From: Allacma fusca
Lineage: Eukaryota > Arthropoda > Collembola > Symphypleona > Sminthuridae
Reading direction: 5' to 3'
Assembly (NCBI GenBank): GCA_947179485.1
Contig: OX359245.1
Location: 43,325,067-43,389,066, forward strand
DNA length: 64,000 bases
The notes under the pieces were generated by a model that made no database searches, was not told where the DNA came from, and saw only the letters and a program-made list of their open reading frames with translations. Positions 12,841-24,480 of this stretch are shown piece by piece; position 1 is the stretch's first letter; every line of letters begins with the position of its first letter. The translations under genes were made by a program, and so were the position numbers.

Positions 12841-14171
12841 TAGAGCTTCCAATGTGGTCAACATTTTTGTTCCGTAGGAAATTCCGTTCCGAAGCCTACA
12901 AATAATATTGTTCCCGTTTCGGTTCCGAATGTCGGGACAACGGAGCATTTGAATTCAAATCGTTCGGAACGAACAAGTAAAGTTTTGTTTCCGTCACTGT
13001 TTGTGTTTGGTTCCGGAATATGCTAGTTTTTCTGTCCCGAACCCGTTCCGTTCCAAAGCATCCCTGAATTTTTCATGATATACATATACATTCAGGGGCG
13101 GTTTTACGGGGTGGCCCCCCCTGGCCCTGCCAGGGTAAATAATTTAGGGCCTGGGGAAAAAAACGTTTGGCCGAGGCTCTCACATTGCAGGTGTAAAGGC
13201 CTACAAATCAATGTTGAGGGTTACGGCCAGGATACAAATTATTTTATTAATCCATTCCTGTATACATATGTACATTATATGCAATTATAATACCTGGGAC
13301 ACCCGCAACTATCACAGATAATTATGTCCGAGTTTGTTATTTGATTATTAATCATTTTTCTTTTGTATATTTTAAAATAGTAATGATATTATTCTAAACA
13401 TAGAAGGACAATTATTAATTTAAATAGTTAGTTGTACATACTACTTAGAACCACACATGTTTCCGTTTTCGATTTTGCGCTAAGCTATGCAGTAATAATA
13501 AAATTATAAGAATAATAGTATATTATTATTAAAAATATGTTATTAAACATTACAGAAAAAAAATATATACTATACTAGAAAACCCGCAATAGTTGCATTT
13601 AAATCTTTTCATGTAAAATGCTTGCAGCACAAGATGGAAAATGATTGGACCTTAATGAGCTCTCAGTAGTCATTTCTTGTTAACTTGCTTAATTGACACT
13701 AATAAATTCCACAGAATGTTCATTTCAAGAAGATTCGTTCATATTTATTAAATAAAGCTAGTTATGCATCCGTTAATATTTTATGAAATCGATGTTCACA
13801 TAATGGGATTAAAACATCATTTATGTAAATAGAATCGGTAAATTTGTCCATCGAATACCATTTTTGACAGACAAATAAAGCATTCTTACAAGCCCGCATT
13901 ATAAGAAACGTATTTCTATTTTGTTGAACGCGTAAGAAACCGTACCGGGATCGGAACGAAACAGATGAATTCCGAGTTCCGATGACATTTTTGTTCGACG
14001 TTTTCCGTACCAATGCTCTGAACTGTCATAGTCAAAACATCGTCGGTACAGGAGCGCAGTGCATGTTCCGGTTTTGTCCCGATTCAATTACGAAAAAAAA
14101 CGTCTCGAAAATGTTCCTCTCCGTTTCCGAACACGGAAATTCGGGATTTCGGAAACCCGAAGGAAACTCTA
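12841..14171. mobile_element. hAT-like element of the TAGAGCTTCC family, copy 1
   Basis: It starts TAGAGCTTCCAATGTG and ends GGAAACTCTA. The flanks gtttggat (12833-12840) and gtttggaa (14172-14179) are an 8-bp duplication with one mismatch. It shares its ends and subterminal ttccgttccg repeats with the copy at 17287. A smaller MITE is nested in it at 13093. No transposase is encoded. Confidence 0.8.
13093..13260. mobile_element. CAGGGGYGG MITE nested in the hAT-like element
   Basis: A 168-bp element begins CAGGGGCGG and ends in ccattcctg. It is flanked by tatacatt and tatacata, an 8-bp duplication with one mismatch. It is the same family as 28390-28558 and 54112 onward (shared tggccctgccagggtaaa and tttagggcc blocks). 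Confidence 0.75.
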
Positions 14172-14179
14172 GTTTGGAA

Positions 14180-15587
14180 TCCCAGTTCAAGCTTACAATA
14201 TTCCCGGTATATTAAAATTTTTTGAGCAGTTTTTGTTAAAAGCCAGTATGTTTTTATCAAGGCATTGCTTTTCCGCTTGCAGAAGATTTGACTACTTCGT
14301 GGCACTCCTATAAATCCTTCCGAATAACAAGCATTTGCTTGTGATACATTTCAAATGCAGTGACGAACTAGTTTGTCAAGATTAATAAAAGACTAACAAT
14401 TACAGTCACCATAATTCGTTGTAGTAGTAAGGTTTTATTGATTTGGGTATGGGCCCCTTCAATATGTGGTTATCGATTTATTGTTTTCATGCAACAATAT
14501 TGATATGTTATTCAAATATTAGAAATATAATCCTTTACTACAGCACATATAGTTTTCTGTTAGGTTGTAATGACATTATGAGTGCTTCATTACAATCCGA
14601 ACGTCAAAGAACATTTAAATCCAATTATTCTTGTCACTGGGTCATCATTCGCTTGAACGTTTGCGGCACTTGTGTGTTTCATCAGCATTAACAGATGTAT
14701 AATTTATTAGTAAAGATGCTGATGAAATTTTATTTATAAGTGCTATTCATTAAACTACTGAAGATTTAGGTGTCGTGACCCGTTACGTTTATAATGAATA
14801 AATGAGATGAATATTTAATTCATATGCACCCAATTCATGACTGAGATCTGTACAAACTATTGGTATTAGCAAAAGCACTGGGTGAAGAACATCCACTATT
14901 GAAGTTGTTACAGAGCTGGGAAAAAGAAGTAATACATTATGAACGATACAGAGCACATCTCACTTGCGGTTTAATATTATATTAAACAATTTACACAATA
15001 TGCTTAACAAATTTTTTCGAGAAACTCGTTTTTTTACTTTAAACAGCATAAAAATATCTTCGTCTGTGTTTTTAAAAATCTAGTCAGTGAAATATTCTAA
15101 TTGTAAGTAAACATTGACGCAATATGCAAACATTTGTTTGTATTTAAAAATGTGCGTGAAAATGGTTTTCACTACAACTAATATAATTTATTAAGGGAAT
15201 GCCAAAATATTTATAGACCCTTATCATTGTATCGTATCTTCATGATTGTACTATAATTGAAAAGCTGTTGACTTACTTTAGTATAATCAGAAACTTTATG
15301 GACTACGAATAAAGGAATTATTAGACTTGTAAGGAAGCAAGCTTACAAGTTGAAAAAATCAGAGCGCTGGGGTAATATTTCAAAATGTCATTAAATAGAA
15401 TGGAGGTCCCATGTAAAAAGCATCGTTACAAAAATCAATCAAATTATGGTTACAAAATTTCTCCATTAGTTTATTAGACCCATATGGCTGCACCAACAAG
15501 ATTTCACCTGACTGATTTTGACGCTTCCCGTGTAATGGTTTCAGACTATATACCTTCATAATTGGCTTCGTAAGCACTGGCAACAAA
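14180..15587. other. Spacer and 5' flank of chemoreceptor copy C
   Basis: No gene is seen from 14180 to 14937. From 14938 the sequence is homologous to 412-958 and 1590-1933, the flanks of copies A and B. This region should contain the copy C promoter, but no clear core element was recognised. Confidence 0.45.
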
Positions 15588-18500
15588 ATGTTTAAGAAGA
15601 ACGGACTAGAAAACAATCCAGATCTTCATTTTAAAATTCGAAGCGTTGTTGTAATCATCAATATGCTAAGGACCAAGGAGCCATCCTTGGAGTCCATGTA
15701 CTCCCCAACAGTGCAGAAGTACATGTACAAAGGATTCATTTGGAACGAGTATTTGTATTTTAGTCCTTTTGAGTGGCATCCGGAGGAACAATCATTTCGT
15801 TTCACAAACTCCAAGCTTCGGATGTTCCTGTGGTATTTCCACGTCTGCATAATTCTGACATATGAAATATTTTTGAGCGTGCAATTGATTCGATACTTAA
15901 GAAGCGAAGACAACGATTATAACAATATGACACCATTTATATTTCTCGTCCTTATGGCGGGCTGCATTGTTTTGAGCCTCCATGCCGCGCTACTTCTGGA
16001 AAATAATCCCTTACCAGACATTACTCGCAGAATGAATTCGCATGCGCGCTTTTATTATGGTAAGACTTGATCTTGTACATTGTTACTCTATAATCGCACA
16101 GTCTCTCGCTGTAAGATAAATCCATTTATAAGCATATGCGAATGTCTTTATAGCATCCCAAATAGGTACTTATTGTTAGGCGCTTTCGGAATTGGTTCTT
16201 ACTACAGTCAACAGTAACTAGTTTATCAGGGATCCGGTATACAGGAATTGTGCTCTAAATAAATGTATTATAAATTGATTTATTTGTAAAACGTGTGCTT
16301 AAAATTCATTTTATTGTAAATTCGTGTAGTTTGTATTTTAGATCATCAGAGGGCAGACGTGTAGGTTGAAGTTTGTATTTCTAGGGGATGAATCAGGGAT
16401 GGAAAGCGGAAACTTACAGTTTTAGGACTCAGGTTTTTGACATTTTACTCCCATTTTGTATTAACGTTTTCGGTTTTTCACATTTATGGTTTTTGTTAAA
16501 AACAGTTTACTTATCCAAATTCGGCTTAAAGGGTTGAAAACGGTTTTTTAAAGTAAATCATCTTTTTGGAGTGATTCCTGCTGTTTCTTAAAGTTAATGA
16601 ATATTTTAATATTTGGTCAAATAATTCTGTCAGTATTGGACATTTAACTACTACTTGTCCGTTTATTTGGTTGAATTCAGTGTGAAGTTTGCAAAATTTC
16701 GACTGGACTGATTTCAACAAAGTAGGAAAGCAGCCTTGTAATTGACGCATATATATGTAATGTCCACAGAAATTTTCATCGAAATCGCCGATATTTTTAT
16801 AATACTGACATAACTAATAATTATAATAATATATTCCATTTAGAAATGTGCTCAGATCAAATTTCAGAAATTAAAATGATAATTTTGTTTAAGAAAGGCA
16901 ATAGAATGGACCCATCTAATTATAGAGGGATAGCCTTGATAAGTTGTATTACTAAATTTTTCACTCAGATAATCTTAAACATGGTAAGTCAATGGGAAAA
17001 TAGCTGGAAGATAATTCCCGAGTACCAAGCAGGCTTTAGAAAAACCAGATCGTGTGTTGACCAAGTATTCTTCATATCAGGGGTTGTACAGAATCATTTA
17101 AGAATACCTGGAAGGAAAGTTTATACTTTGTATATAGATTATAGACTAGCCTTCGACTCTGTATCACACGACCTACTATGGACTAAACTCCATAAATTTG
17201 GTCTCAGCGGGAAAATTATAAGACTTCTACAAAATATGTATATGAAAGCCAAGCTAAGAGTTAGAACATATGAAGGCTATACGAAGTAGAGCTTCCAATG
17301 TGTTCAACATTTTGTTCCGTAGGAAATTCCGTTCCGTTCCGAAACCTACAGAAAATATTGTTCCCGGTTCCGTTCCGATTTTCGGGACATCGGAACATTT
17401 GAATTTTTCACTGAAATCGTTCGGAACAAAGAAGTAAAGTTTTGTTTCCGTCGCAGTTTGTGTTCCGTTCCGGATTATACTATTTTTTCTGTTCCGAATC
17501 CGTTCCGTTCCAAAGCATGCCGGAATTTTTCACTACATATACTTGAAATGCAATTATATTACCTGTAATATTTCTACAACTATAATGATGTACAAGTTTG
17601 GTATTTGAATATAAATCATTTGTATTCTGTATTTTAAAATACGGATTTTAGGATAATTAGGATATTATCATAATTATGGAACGACAATCAATAATTGAAA
17701 TAACGAGCTGTACTACTTGAAACTGCACATTTTTTTTGCAATAAATTGCATTTTTTCGATAGCAAAAGCGCTAAGCCAAGCTTTAAAGCAAATAAAATTA
17801 GCTATGCTTCCGTTAATTTTAATGGAAACCGATGCTTATATTATAAATCTGCAATTTCCCGGGCTTCGCAAAAATTTTTGGAAATGAAATCGTTATCTTT
17901 ATCCATCCAACACCGTTATTTTGCAAATAAAGCATGCTTACAAGCCAGAGCGATAAGAAACATGTTTCCATTTTTGTTGAACGATGGCGCGACACTTCTG
18001 AAACAGCAACGGGATCGGATCGGAACGGAACATAGCAATTCCGCTTTCCGATTACATAAATTATACGCGACATTTTTCGTACCGATGCTCTGAACAGTTC
18101 CGGTCCCGAAATCATCGGTACAAGTGCTCATGTTCCGGTTTTGTCCCGATTCAATGATGGAACCAAAAATAATGTCCCGAAATTGTTCCGTTCCGTTTCC
18201 GAACACGGAACTTCGGGATTTCGGAAACCCGAAGGAAGCTCTAATACGAAGTGTCAGGATGTTAATGAAGGAGTGCTTGAAGGAGAAATTTTATCCCCAC
18301 TGCTCTTTTAAAAAAACAAGAAATACCCGGGAACACTAAAATTTGGATTTCTGCCGACACTGACCCCTATTCGAATCAAATATGGAAGCTATTAGTCACA
18401 TTTCAACAAAATCGGACTAAGCGTTGCTGAGTTACGGCTATGACTACCATCAAACTCTGTGACTCACCCAACCTGGGGTAACGAATTCAGATTTGTTCTA

Positions 18501-19771
18501 CTATTTTTTGGCCATCCCCTAAGTGAATCCTTAATAGATTTAATATGATTTTGTATCGAATTCAGAGATGGTGGAATGTTCTATACTATTTGTAAGGTGT
18601 CTTATATTTTTGTTAGTTAGATTTTGTTGAGAAGACATCAAACAGTAATTATGTAAGAGGCACATTTCCCTTTTAGTTTTGTAATACAGACAGTGTCTGA
18701 TAAAGCCCCAAGTGGGCCTTCCATCGATGACATCATGACAAGCCTACGTTTTTTAACACTTGATGTTTATTTGACATTGTTTGTATAAGAATCGTTGTAA
18801 CATTGAAAAGAAATTTGGTCTAGTGCAGTGGCTAGCACAGCATGAAAACGTAACCTGTTGTGAATCTCATTGAATTGATCTAAATATTTTATGAAAACAG
18901 ACACATACGGTACTAAACGGAAGGAAAGCACATTCTTGGGATTTGAAAACTTCACGAGTGCAGTAATTATCATCTTTTACATCAACGGTTTAGTAGTGAT
19001 TGGTTTAATGTCATCTGCCCCACTCCTTTACCCGGAAAACCCAATATTTTTTACTTCATTGGCAGACTGTCCAAAATACCTTCATTATGGGGTATACGCA
19101 CTTCAATCAATGTTTATGGCATACATTTCCTTCACATACATTGGAACAATGATGCAATGGTGCTTCACGACTCTTCCAACCATCATAACCTGCCGTGGGA
19201 TTTTAATGGAAATGAGGTAAATACTTTTACAACAATTCAGAATTAATGCAATAAATACATGAAATAATATTAAAAGAAATGTAAAAACTTTGATGCTTTA
19301 TGAATCGAACTAAGATATAGCTATTGGACGGAGGTGAACAATTGCACGGAGAGGGATTTTATCAAATACTACAATCATTCTCAAGTCCTAATCAAGCACA
19401 CAACCCAGTTTTTCAGTATCTTTGTAATACCAAATGCACAAGTTTGTCTTATTATCATGATTATTTGCTCCATTTATGGAACTATTCGAATGACCGGAAT
19501 TATTGCCATGATGCTGTTTTGTGTTGCTGTGATGTCACTTCTCATCCTGGTCAATATGTTTACCGGCTTGGGTAGTTATAATGATCTTTCTACCTCCGCC
19601 CTTCTGTCGTGGAACGGTCGGAGCAGGGATCCTTGGTTTCGGAAAACTCTCAGGTCCTTATTTCCGGCTAGAGTAAATGTGGGGCAATATTATTATGCCG
19701 ACAGGGAACTAGTTCTAACAATATTATCAGTTATTTTGGAAAATCTAGTGAGCTTGTTGGTAATGTTCTAA
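15588..19771 (+). CDS. Seven-TM chemoreceptor-like protein (gustatory-receptor-like), copy C
   Basis: Three exons, 15588-16059, 18901-19216 and 19321-19771, join in frame with GT-AG introns (phase 1, then phase 2) into 412 aa, a usual length for arthropod gustatory receptors. Seven hydrophobic segments can be placed: two in exon 1 (MFLWYFHVCIILTYEIF and FIFLVLMAGCIVLSLHAALL), two in exon 2 and three in exon 3, the last just before the stop. There is no signal peptide and the N-terminus is polar. The classical gustatory-receptor tail TYhhhhhQF is not obvious, so family membership rests on topology, length, divergence and tandem duplication. The expected role is a ligand-gated channel in sensory-neuron membrane. 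Intron 1 (2.8 kb) carries a LINE fragment and a hAT-like insertion, both spliceable. Another seven-TM family cannot be excluded. Confidence 0.7.
16846..18320 (+). pseudogene. LINE (non-LTR) reverse transcriptase fragment split by a hAT-like insertion
   Basis: The frame 16846-17286 has RT signatures: the SNYRGIAL block, the AGFRKTRSCVDQ block and the YIDYRLAFDSV block (motif A, with catalytic Asp). It then hits TAG, which is the first base triplet of the hAT-like element at 17287. Beyond that element and its 8-bp duplication, the frame resumes at 18252 with the GVLEGEILSPLLF block of the RT palm. The catalytic FADD or YADD region, the endonuclease and the 3' end are missing. The fragment lies in sense orientation in intron 1 of chemoreceptor copy C. 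Confidence 0.8.
17287..18243. mobile_element. hAT-like element of the TAGAGCTTCC family, copy 2
   Basis: The ends TAGAGCTTCC and GGAAGCTCTA are exact inverted repeats. A perfect 8-bp duplication, atacgaag, lies at 17279-17286 and 18244-18251. Subterminal ttccgttccg repeats match copy 1. It is 957 bp, non-coding, and interrupts a LINE reverse-transcriptase frame, which gives an independent check of its exact borders. Confidence 0.9.
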
Positions 19772-21752
19772 TTAGGGCCATCAAGCTGTAGAATATATTT
19801 TAAGCTGATGCCCTTCCCGGGGTTCTTAGCTGTGACACATTGGTCGAAGATGGGGAAGAGGAAGTTAAATAAGAATTTGATGTTGCTGTAGAAAGGTTGT
19901 GGTTCATCAATTGAGTTTATTTATAATTTATAACATTAATGAATACCGTTGCTCAAAAATAACATGAAGTAAAATATTGGTTTAGATGACTAGTGAGCCT
20001 TGATATAGGGCATTTGCATGGGACCTATGATTTTGTCGCCTTTGAAAACCATACATATGTATATATGTATGTATGTATCTATGCATGTGTACAAGCGATT
20101 AAAATCACTTTTAATGGAGGCCAATAAAAACTGGGTTTCAAGCTATTTCCAGTGCTACGAAATAAAACTGTTTTTCTAAATTGCCCTTGTAAATTATTTG
20201 ATCATTTTTACGGACCGTAATTTCGTGCATGAGGGCCAAGTCGTAATGTTACGAGTGACTCTGTCCCACACCAAAAACTACATATCTACCACATCAGAAT
20301 AAGGGATGTTAAAAGTTAATCAATTCCACTTGATTTAACAAATCGATTCCCATATTTTTACAAACTCTCACAAGCCCAAAAACTTACAATTGAAGGGGGC
20401 AGGTGTTGCAGTGTACCACCCAGAAAAATATCAAGGTGTTACAGCCTATGCTATTGTACCTCCCTCAAATATCCCTAGTAAACATGCCCACAGGAAGTGG
20501 AGCAAAGTAAGATTTCAAGTGTATTTTAACATATGTTTTATCACTTTGACATAGGAATTTGTACGGATTCTTCAGCGAGCTACTAAACAGGTCATTATTG
20601 TAGAGAGGATTAATACAACGAACAACATATTTACTCTTTAAAACATTTCATAAGCCTGGATTCACATTTTCAATTATGGATAGAAATTTTAAATTTTTAA
20701 CTGAACTCGGAAGATTAATTAAGCTCATATTAACCATCGTAAATAATTACTGTCTTTCGATGAAGTTTTTGAGTAAATACAAGCAATTTAATTCCACGTC
20801 AACTGATGTCAAATTTGTATTTGTGGATTATATCTGTAGTATGATGAAGCTTTAAATTCAACTGATTGACTAACTACAACTGATTTTTGTGTCATGACGC
20901 AAGGACATGGAGCAAATAGATATGTAAATGGTTCGTGTTGTAACAATAATTGTTAAGGGCATAATATATATTTATTGTAGAATCTGACGTAAGTACAGTC
21001 TAATAGACTAAATTACTACGTCTGGATTTGCGCCTTAGCCCTTGTTTTTGTGCGTGGTAGAATTTGGATCCCAGTTTCTTTGGACTCTATCACATTTCCG
21101 GAATTCCGTAATACACGTAATTATTCTATAAAGCTAAAAAAAAATTCTGAACGTGCCTATTATCTCAAATGTTGCCCCAGAATCACATTTTGAAAGGTAT
21201 TTCCATTCTACTATTTACGGTATAGCTTATAATTCTCATTGATTCAATATCAAATAATCCTTACATCGTTGATGGCTCGAATGCTTACACGAAGGAAATA
21301 ACAATATGTTAATTTACTGTAAAACATTCATTTCCTCGTTTCCAATAAAATGACTCCTGAAGAAAAACACTATGAATACATGGAGACGTCTATGTAGTAA
21401 TTATGTATATGCCTGTATTCACTGACGTAAATAAGAAATGGATTTTGGGGAAACTTGTTATGAAATATTTCTTGACTGACAGCTGACAGGTTATATGATA
21501 TGTACCAAAACAAAATAATAATACAAGGAATGCAAACGACGAGTCACGTAAAGTCTAGTTTATTACACTTTGTTCGTACGCACAATTTTTATGGGGGCAA
21601 AAAATAGGGTTTAATTATTAACCCTAATTGTAAGAGTTTATCTTGTTCCAGCTTGCCCTTCCAGTTGTTAATAATTATAATTTACAGGAAATGTTTCCTC
21701 CCAGTGAGTTTCAAAAGTTGACCTGTACAATGTAAAGGGACTTGGCCTATAG
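19772..21752. other. Intergenic, no supported gene
   Basis: AT-rich sequence without a supportable coding exon or recognisable mobile-element end. It separates chemoreceptor copy C from the terpene synthase promoter. Confidence 0.5.
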
Positions 21753-21760
21753 TATAAATA
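21753..21760 (+). promoter_or_regulatory. TATA box of the terpene synthase gene
   Basis: TATAAATA sits in a cggcctatag-like context. It lies 420 bp upstream of the coding start and about 280 bp upstream of the 5'UTR splice donor at 22040. Transcription would begin near 21785-21790 by normal spacing. The inferred leader would contain the 43-bp repeats. Confidence 0.5.
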
Positions 21761-21819
21761 GGTCAGCTCAAAATGCAACTGCATTTGTTATTGTCCAAGC
21801 TTCAAGGAGAGTACATTAT

Positions 21820-21962
21820 TTGCCAAAAATTTGGAAGAACCAAAACTCAACGCTTTTATTCTTTGCCAAAAATTTGGAAGAACCAAAACTCAACGCTTTT
21901 ATTCTTTGCCAAAAATTTGGAAGAACCAAAACTCAGCGCTTTTACTCTTTGCCAAACATTTA
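21820..21962 (+). repeat. 43-bp tandem repeat in the probable terpene synthase leader
   Basis: The word tgccaaaaatttggaagaac recurs at 21821, 21864 and 21907, and a fourth start (tgccaaac) lies at 21950, all exactly 43 bp apart. Units differ by only one or two bases (caacgc or cagcgc). The array lies between the TATA box and the 5'UTR intron. Confidence 0.85.
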
Positions 21963-22039
21963 ATTATATCATTTCAGACAAATATAATATTCCAAGGCTA
22001 GAGAAATATTTTGGCGTATAATTCAAGAAATATTATCAG

Positions 22040-22173
22040 GTAATGTGTAAACTAGCAATAAGCGTCACTGATTTCTAATAAAAATTAATACTAAATAGAA
22101 ACATTATCTCGAAATTTTGAATTACCTTTGAAATTATTCTGTCATAATTAATTGTGAATATTTCTTTTTACAG
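22040..22173 (+). other. 5'UTR intron of the terpene synthase gene
   Basis: The donor is CAG|GTAATG at 22040 and the acceptor is tttttacag at 22173, two bases before the ATG. Both match consensus. The open frame upstream of the ATG (from 22154) is intron sequence. Confidence 0.65.
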
Positions 22174-22174
22174 G

Positions 22175-23350
22175 ATGAACATTCCCAATGACAAGATTTT
22201 GTGCAACTTCCAAAATAAGAAGAAAATAGACTTAGGGAACGGTCCTGTAGATTTCCAAGGGCAGTTCCTCTTCATTTGGCCTTACAAATGGGATCAAAAT
22301 ATTGACTGGGCCTTGGTCAATGATTTATACGAAACCGTCCTCACTTGGATGAGTGATCGAATCCCTCCAGCCCAATTTGACTCGAAAAAAATGAAAACCC
22401 TGGTCCATGACTGCGTCCTCTCTGGCGTCCTCCTCAGCCCCGTTGATTGGGTAGAGAAAGCACCCAAGGATGCGGGATCCTACAATAAACTCTTAACGTT
22501 CATTAAAGTCCACATCCTCCTCATCGTCTTGGATGATATTGATGATAATGAGCTGGAGACGTCTCATCATTCCTCCCTGGTACGAGCCTTGGGGTGCATT
22601 GCAGCCAAAATCCTGTCCTTCGAATTCCCTTCCGTCGCAGAGGTTTCCGAAGATGAGAATTTCCTCACAGCTGTTAAAATCCACGGGGACTTTGACGCCT
22701 ATTTGAAGCTACTCTTTGACGTTTCCCAAGAGCTTCAATTTAATTTTGGTGTGACCCGGGAGTCGGGGAAATATTTTGCGAGACAGTTCCGGTACGAATT
22801 TGAGCTTCAGACATGGTGTGAGGGTAAGGATAGCTCACATCTCTTAAACCTAAGCCTGCAGCATCAGCTGAGATTTTTTACGGGAGGGGTAGGGACGGAG
22901 CAAGAGCTGTTGTTCCTTTTGGATGATATTCAAATCCCTAGAGCTTTACGGGACAATGTGTACTGGACGAGGTGCTTGGAAGTGACGGGGTTTCTCCTCT
23001 GCCGGACCAATGACATTATTGGCTTGGAGAGGGAACTAATTGAGCAGAGGGAGTTGGGGAAGCGTGTGGATAATATTGTTTTCATTTATATGGAAGTGGA
23101 GGGCTGTACTTTTGAGAAAGCCCTTGTGAGAGCTCTGAGGGAACATGATGATGCTTTGGAGGAATTCCATAGTTTGGTTAAGTTTTTACAGAACAATCCC
23201 CAAGTCCTCTTTGATTTGGATGAAGAGTCGAAGGATATTTTTTTCGCTTCCGTCAAACTCATGAGTGACTACTCTTCACGGAATATACAGAGTCAAGTGA
23301 TCCTGAAACGATATTTACAGGGGTTTGAATGTCGACTGGAAACATTTTAA
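22175..23350 (+). CDS. Microbial-type class I terpene synthase
   Basis: The 391-aa protein is a canonical class I terpene synthase, which ionises a prenyl diphosphate with a trinuclear Mg cluster and cyclises it in the cytosol. The aspartate-rich motif DDIDD is at residues 120-124, followed by N125-E126. The NSE triad is NDIIGLERE at 279-287, with Gly in the usual Ser/Thr position (N279, G283, E287). Arginines 203 and 206 precede it as candidate diphosphate sensors, and an RY pair lies at 379-380. The length fits microbial-type enzymes rather than plant ones or insect IDS-derived ones. The coding region is one exon. The start chosen is the ATG just after the acceptor at 22173, paired with a donor at 22040 (CAG|GTAATG), so a 134-bp intron lies in the 5'UTR. 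The single coding exon suggests ancient transfer. The product is unknown. Confidence 0.88.
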   Translation: MNIPNDKILCNFQNKKKIDLGNGPVDFQGQFLFIWPYKWDQNIDWALVNDLYETVLTWMSDRIPPAQFDSKKMKTLVHDCVLSGVLLSPVDWVEKAPKDAGSYNKLLTFIKVHILLIVLDDIDDNELETSHHSSLVRALGCIAAKILSFEFPSVAEVSEDENFLTAVKIHGDFDAYLKLLFDVSQELQFNFGVTRESGKYFARQFRYEFELQTWCEGKDSSHLLNLSLQHQLRFFTGGVGTEQELLFLLDDIQIPRALRDNVYWTRCLEVTGFLLCRTNDIIGLERELIEQRELGKRVDNIVFIYMEVEGCTFEKALVRALREHDDALEEFHSLVKFLQNNPQVLFDLDEESKDIFFASVKLMSDYSSRNIQSQVILKRYLQGFECRLETF

Positions 23351-23671
23351 ATTTTGACGAGTTCCAAACTTACAATTAGCGTAAAACTGTATCGTAGCTA
23401 ATGGGTGATTATTATATATGGTATTTGCAATTAACGCAAGTATATTGTAGCCAGTATCTATTGTGTTTTAGAGGTCCCTTCCTTTATCCGACGTTATTCT
23501 TATATGATATTATTACATTGTATGTGTTAAAAATATTTATACTCTCCTCTGACGTACTCAAGGGGGGATTTTGAGAATGATGGAAAGCGAGTTGGGGAAA
23601 TGAATTAGTATTAAATATAATTACTATTAATATTTTATTTCACTCTAGTACAATCCTATATAATTATTATA

Positions 23672-23677
23672 AATAAA
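23672..23677 (+). terminator. Candidate polyadenylation signal for the terpene synthase
   Basis: AATAAA lies about 320 bp past the stop codon, in AT-rich sequence. Confidence 0.4.
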
Positions 23678-23835
23678 ACAATAGCACATCAAAAATTGGA
23701 ACATTATTAATTACAATTTTTTATCTTCAAAAATCCCATGTCAAAATTTTGATTCAGGTTTGCCATAACGTAATACACTTATATTGTGTCTTTGATTAAT
23801 ACTTCCGGAGGTACATGGAATTTCTTTCTTTTGTT

Positions 23836-23882
23836 ATTATTTGAAATGTTTGTTTAGAAATAAAACAAACATTTCAAATAAT
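23836..23882. repeat. Perfect 20-bp hairpin downstream of the terpene synthase
   Basis: attatttgaaatgtttgttt (23836-23855) is repeated in exact inverse at 23863-23882 with a 7-nt loop. It could be a minimal palindromic MITE or a structured 3' end. No coding role is visible. Confidence 0.8.
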
Positions 23883-24199
23883 ACCAGTCATATACGGATA
23901 TAACGACTGACTTCATAATTTATTTTTTGCTATAATAATAATAATATTTATTTTATATTCCCCAATGAAAATTCCTTTATAGCAATGCTTGAAGATCTGC
24001 CTATAAGAAATATATTTATGGGGTAAAAATAATTATACCGTATGTATATACACATTTAACAGCCCGGAGACTAAACTAACTTGCATTAAAATTGGAAAAA
24101 CAAAAGTGGGGGATCATTTGGAAGTTACAGAGAAAAAAATCATCGGTATGCGATAATTTGAGGCTTTTTCAAAAAAACTATTGGGACGATTTCAACCAC

Positions 24200-24480
24200 A
24201 TAAGAAATAACCATTACTATTCACATAAGCAATATTCACAAAAAATTTCATTGAAATATATTCAGTAGTTTTGGAGATAACTGTCATTTGACTTGAAGTC
24301 TAAAATTTCAATAATTTTTTTCTCAAAAACTATTCTGCCGATTTCAACCAAATACGAAATCAGCCTTACTTTTGACACAAGTAATGTCCATAAAAAATTT
24401 CATTGATATTGTTTCAGTAGTTTTTGCGTAATCGTGCTGAGGGACGTACAGACGTACGGACAATGCTATTTTACTAGGGG
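24200..24480. repeat. Interspersed repeat, retroelement-tail-like
   Basis: Two internal near-repeats of the type gatttcaaccaaatacgaaatcagcc followed by aatttcattgaaatat occur here. The same words are found at 3230-3345 and 16700-16805, inside intron 1 of the chemoreceptor copies. The segment ends in ggacgtacagacgtacgga. It resembles the 3' tails of arthropod retroelements, but the family is not identified. Confidence 0.5.

Noticed and set aside
22154..22174. Upstream ATG of the terpene synthase at 22154
   Set aside because: It lies in the inferred 5'UTR intron just before a strong acceptor; the ATG at 22175 is the first exonic start.
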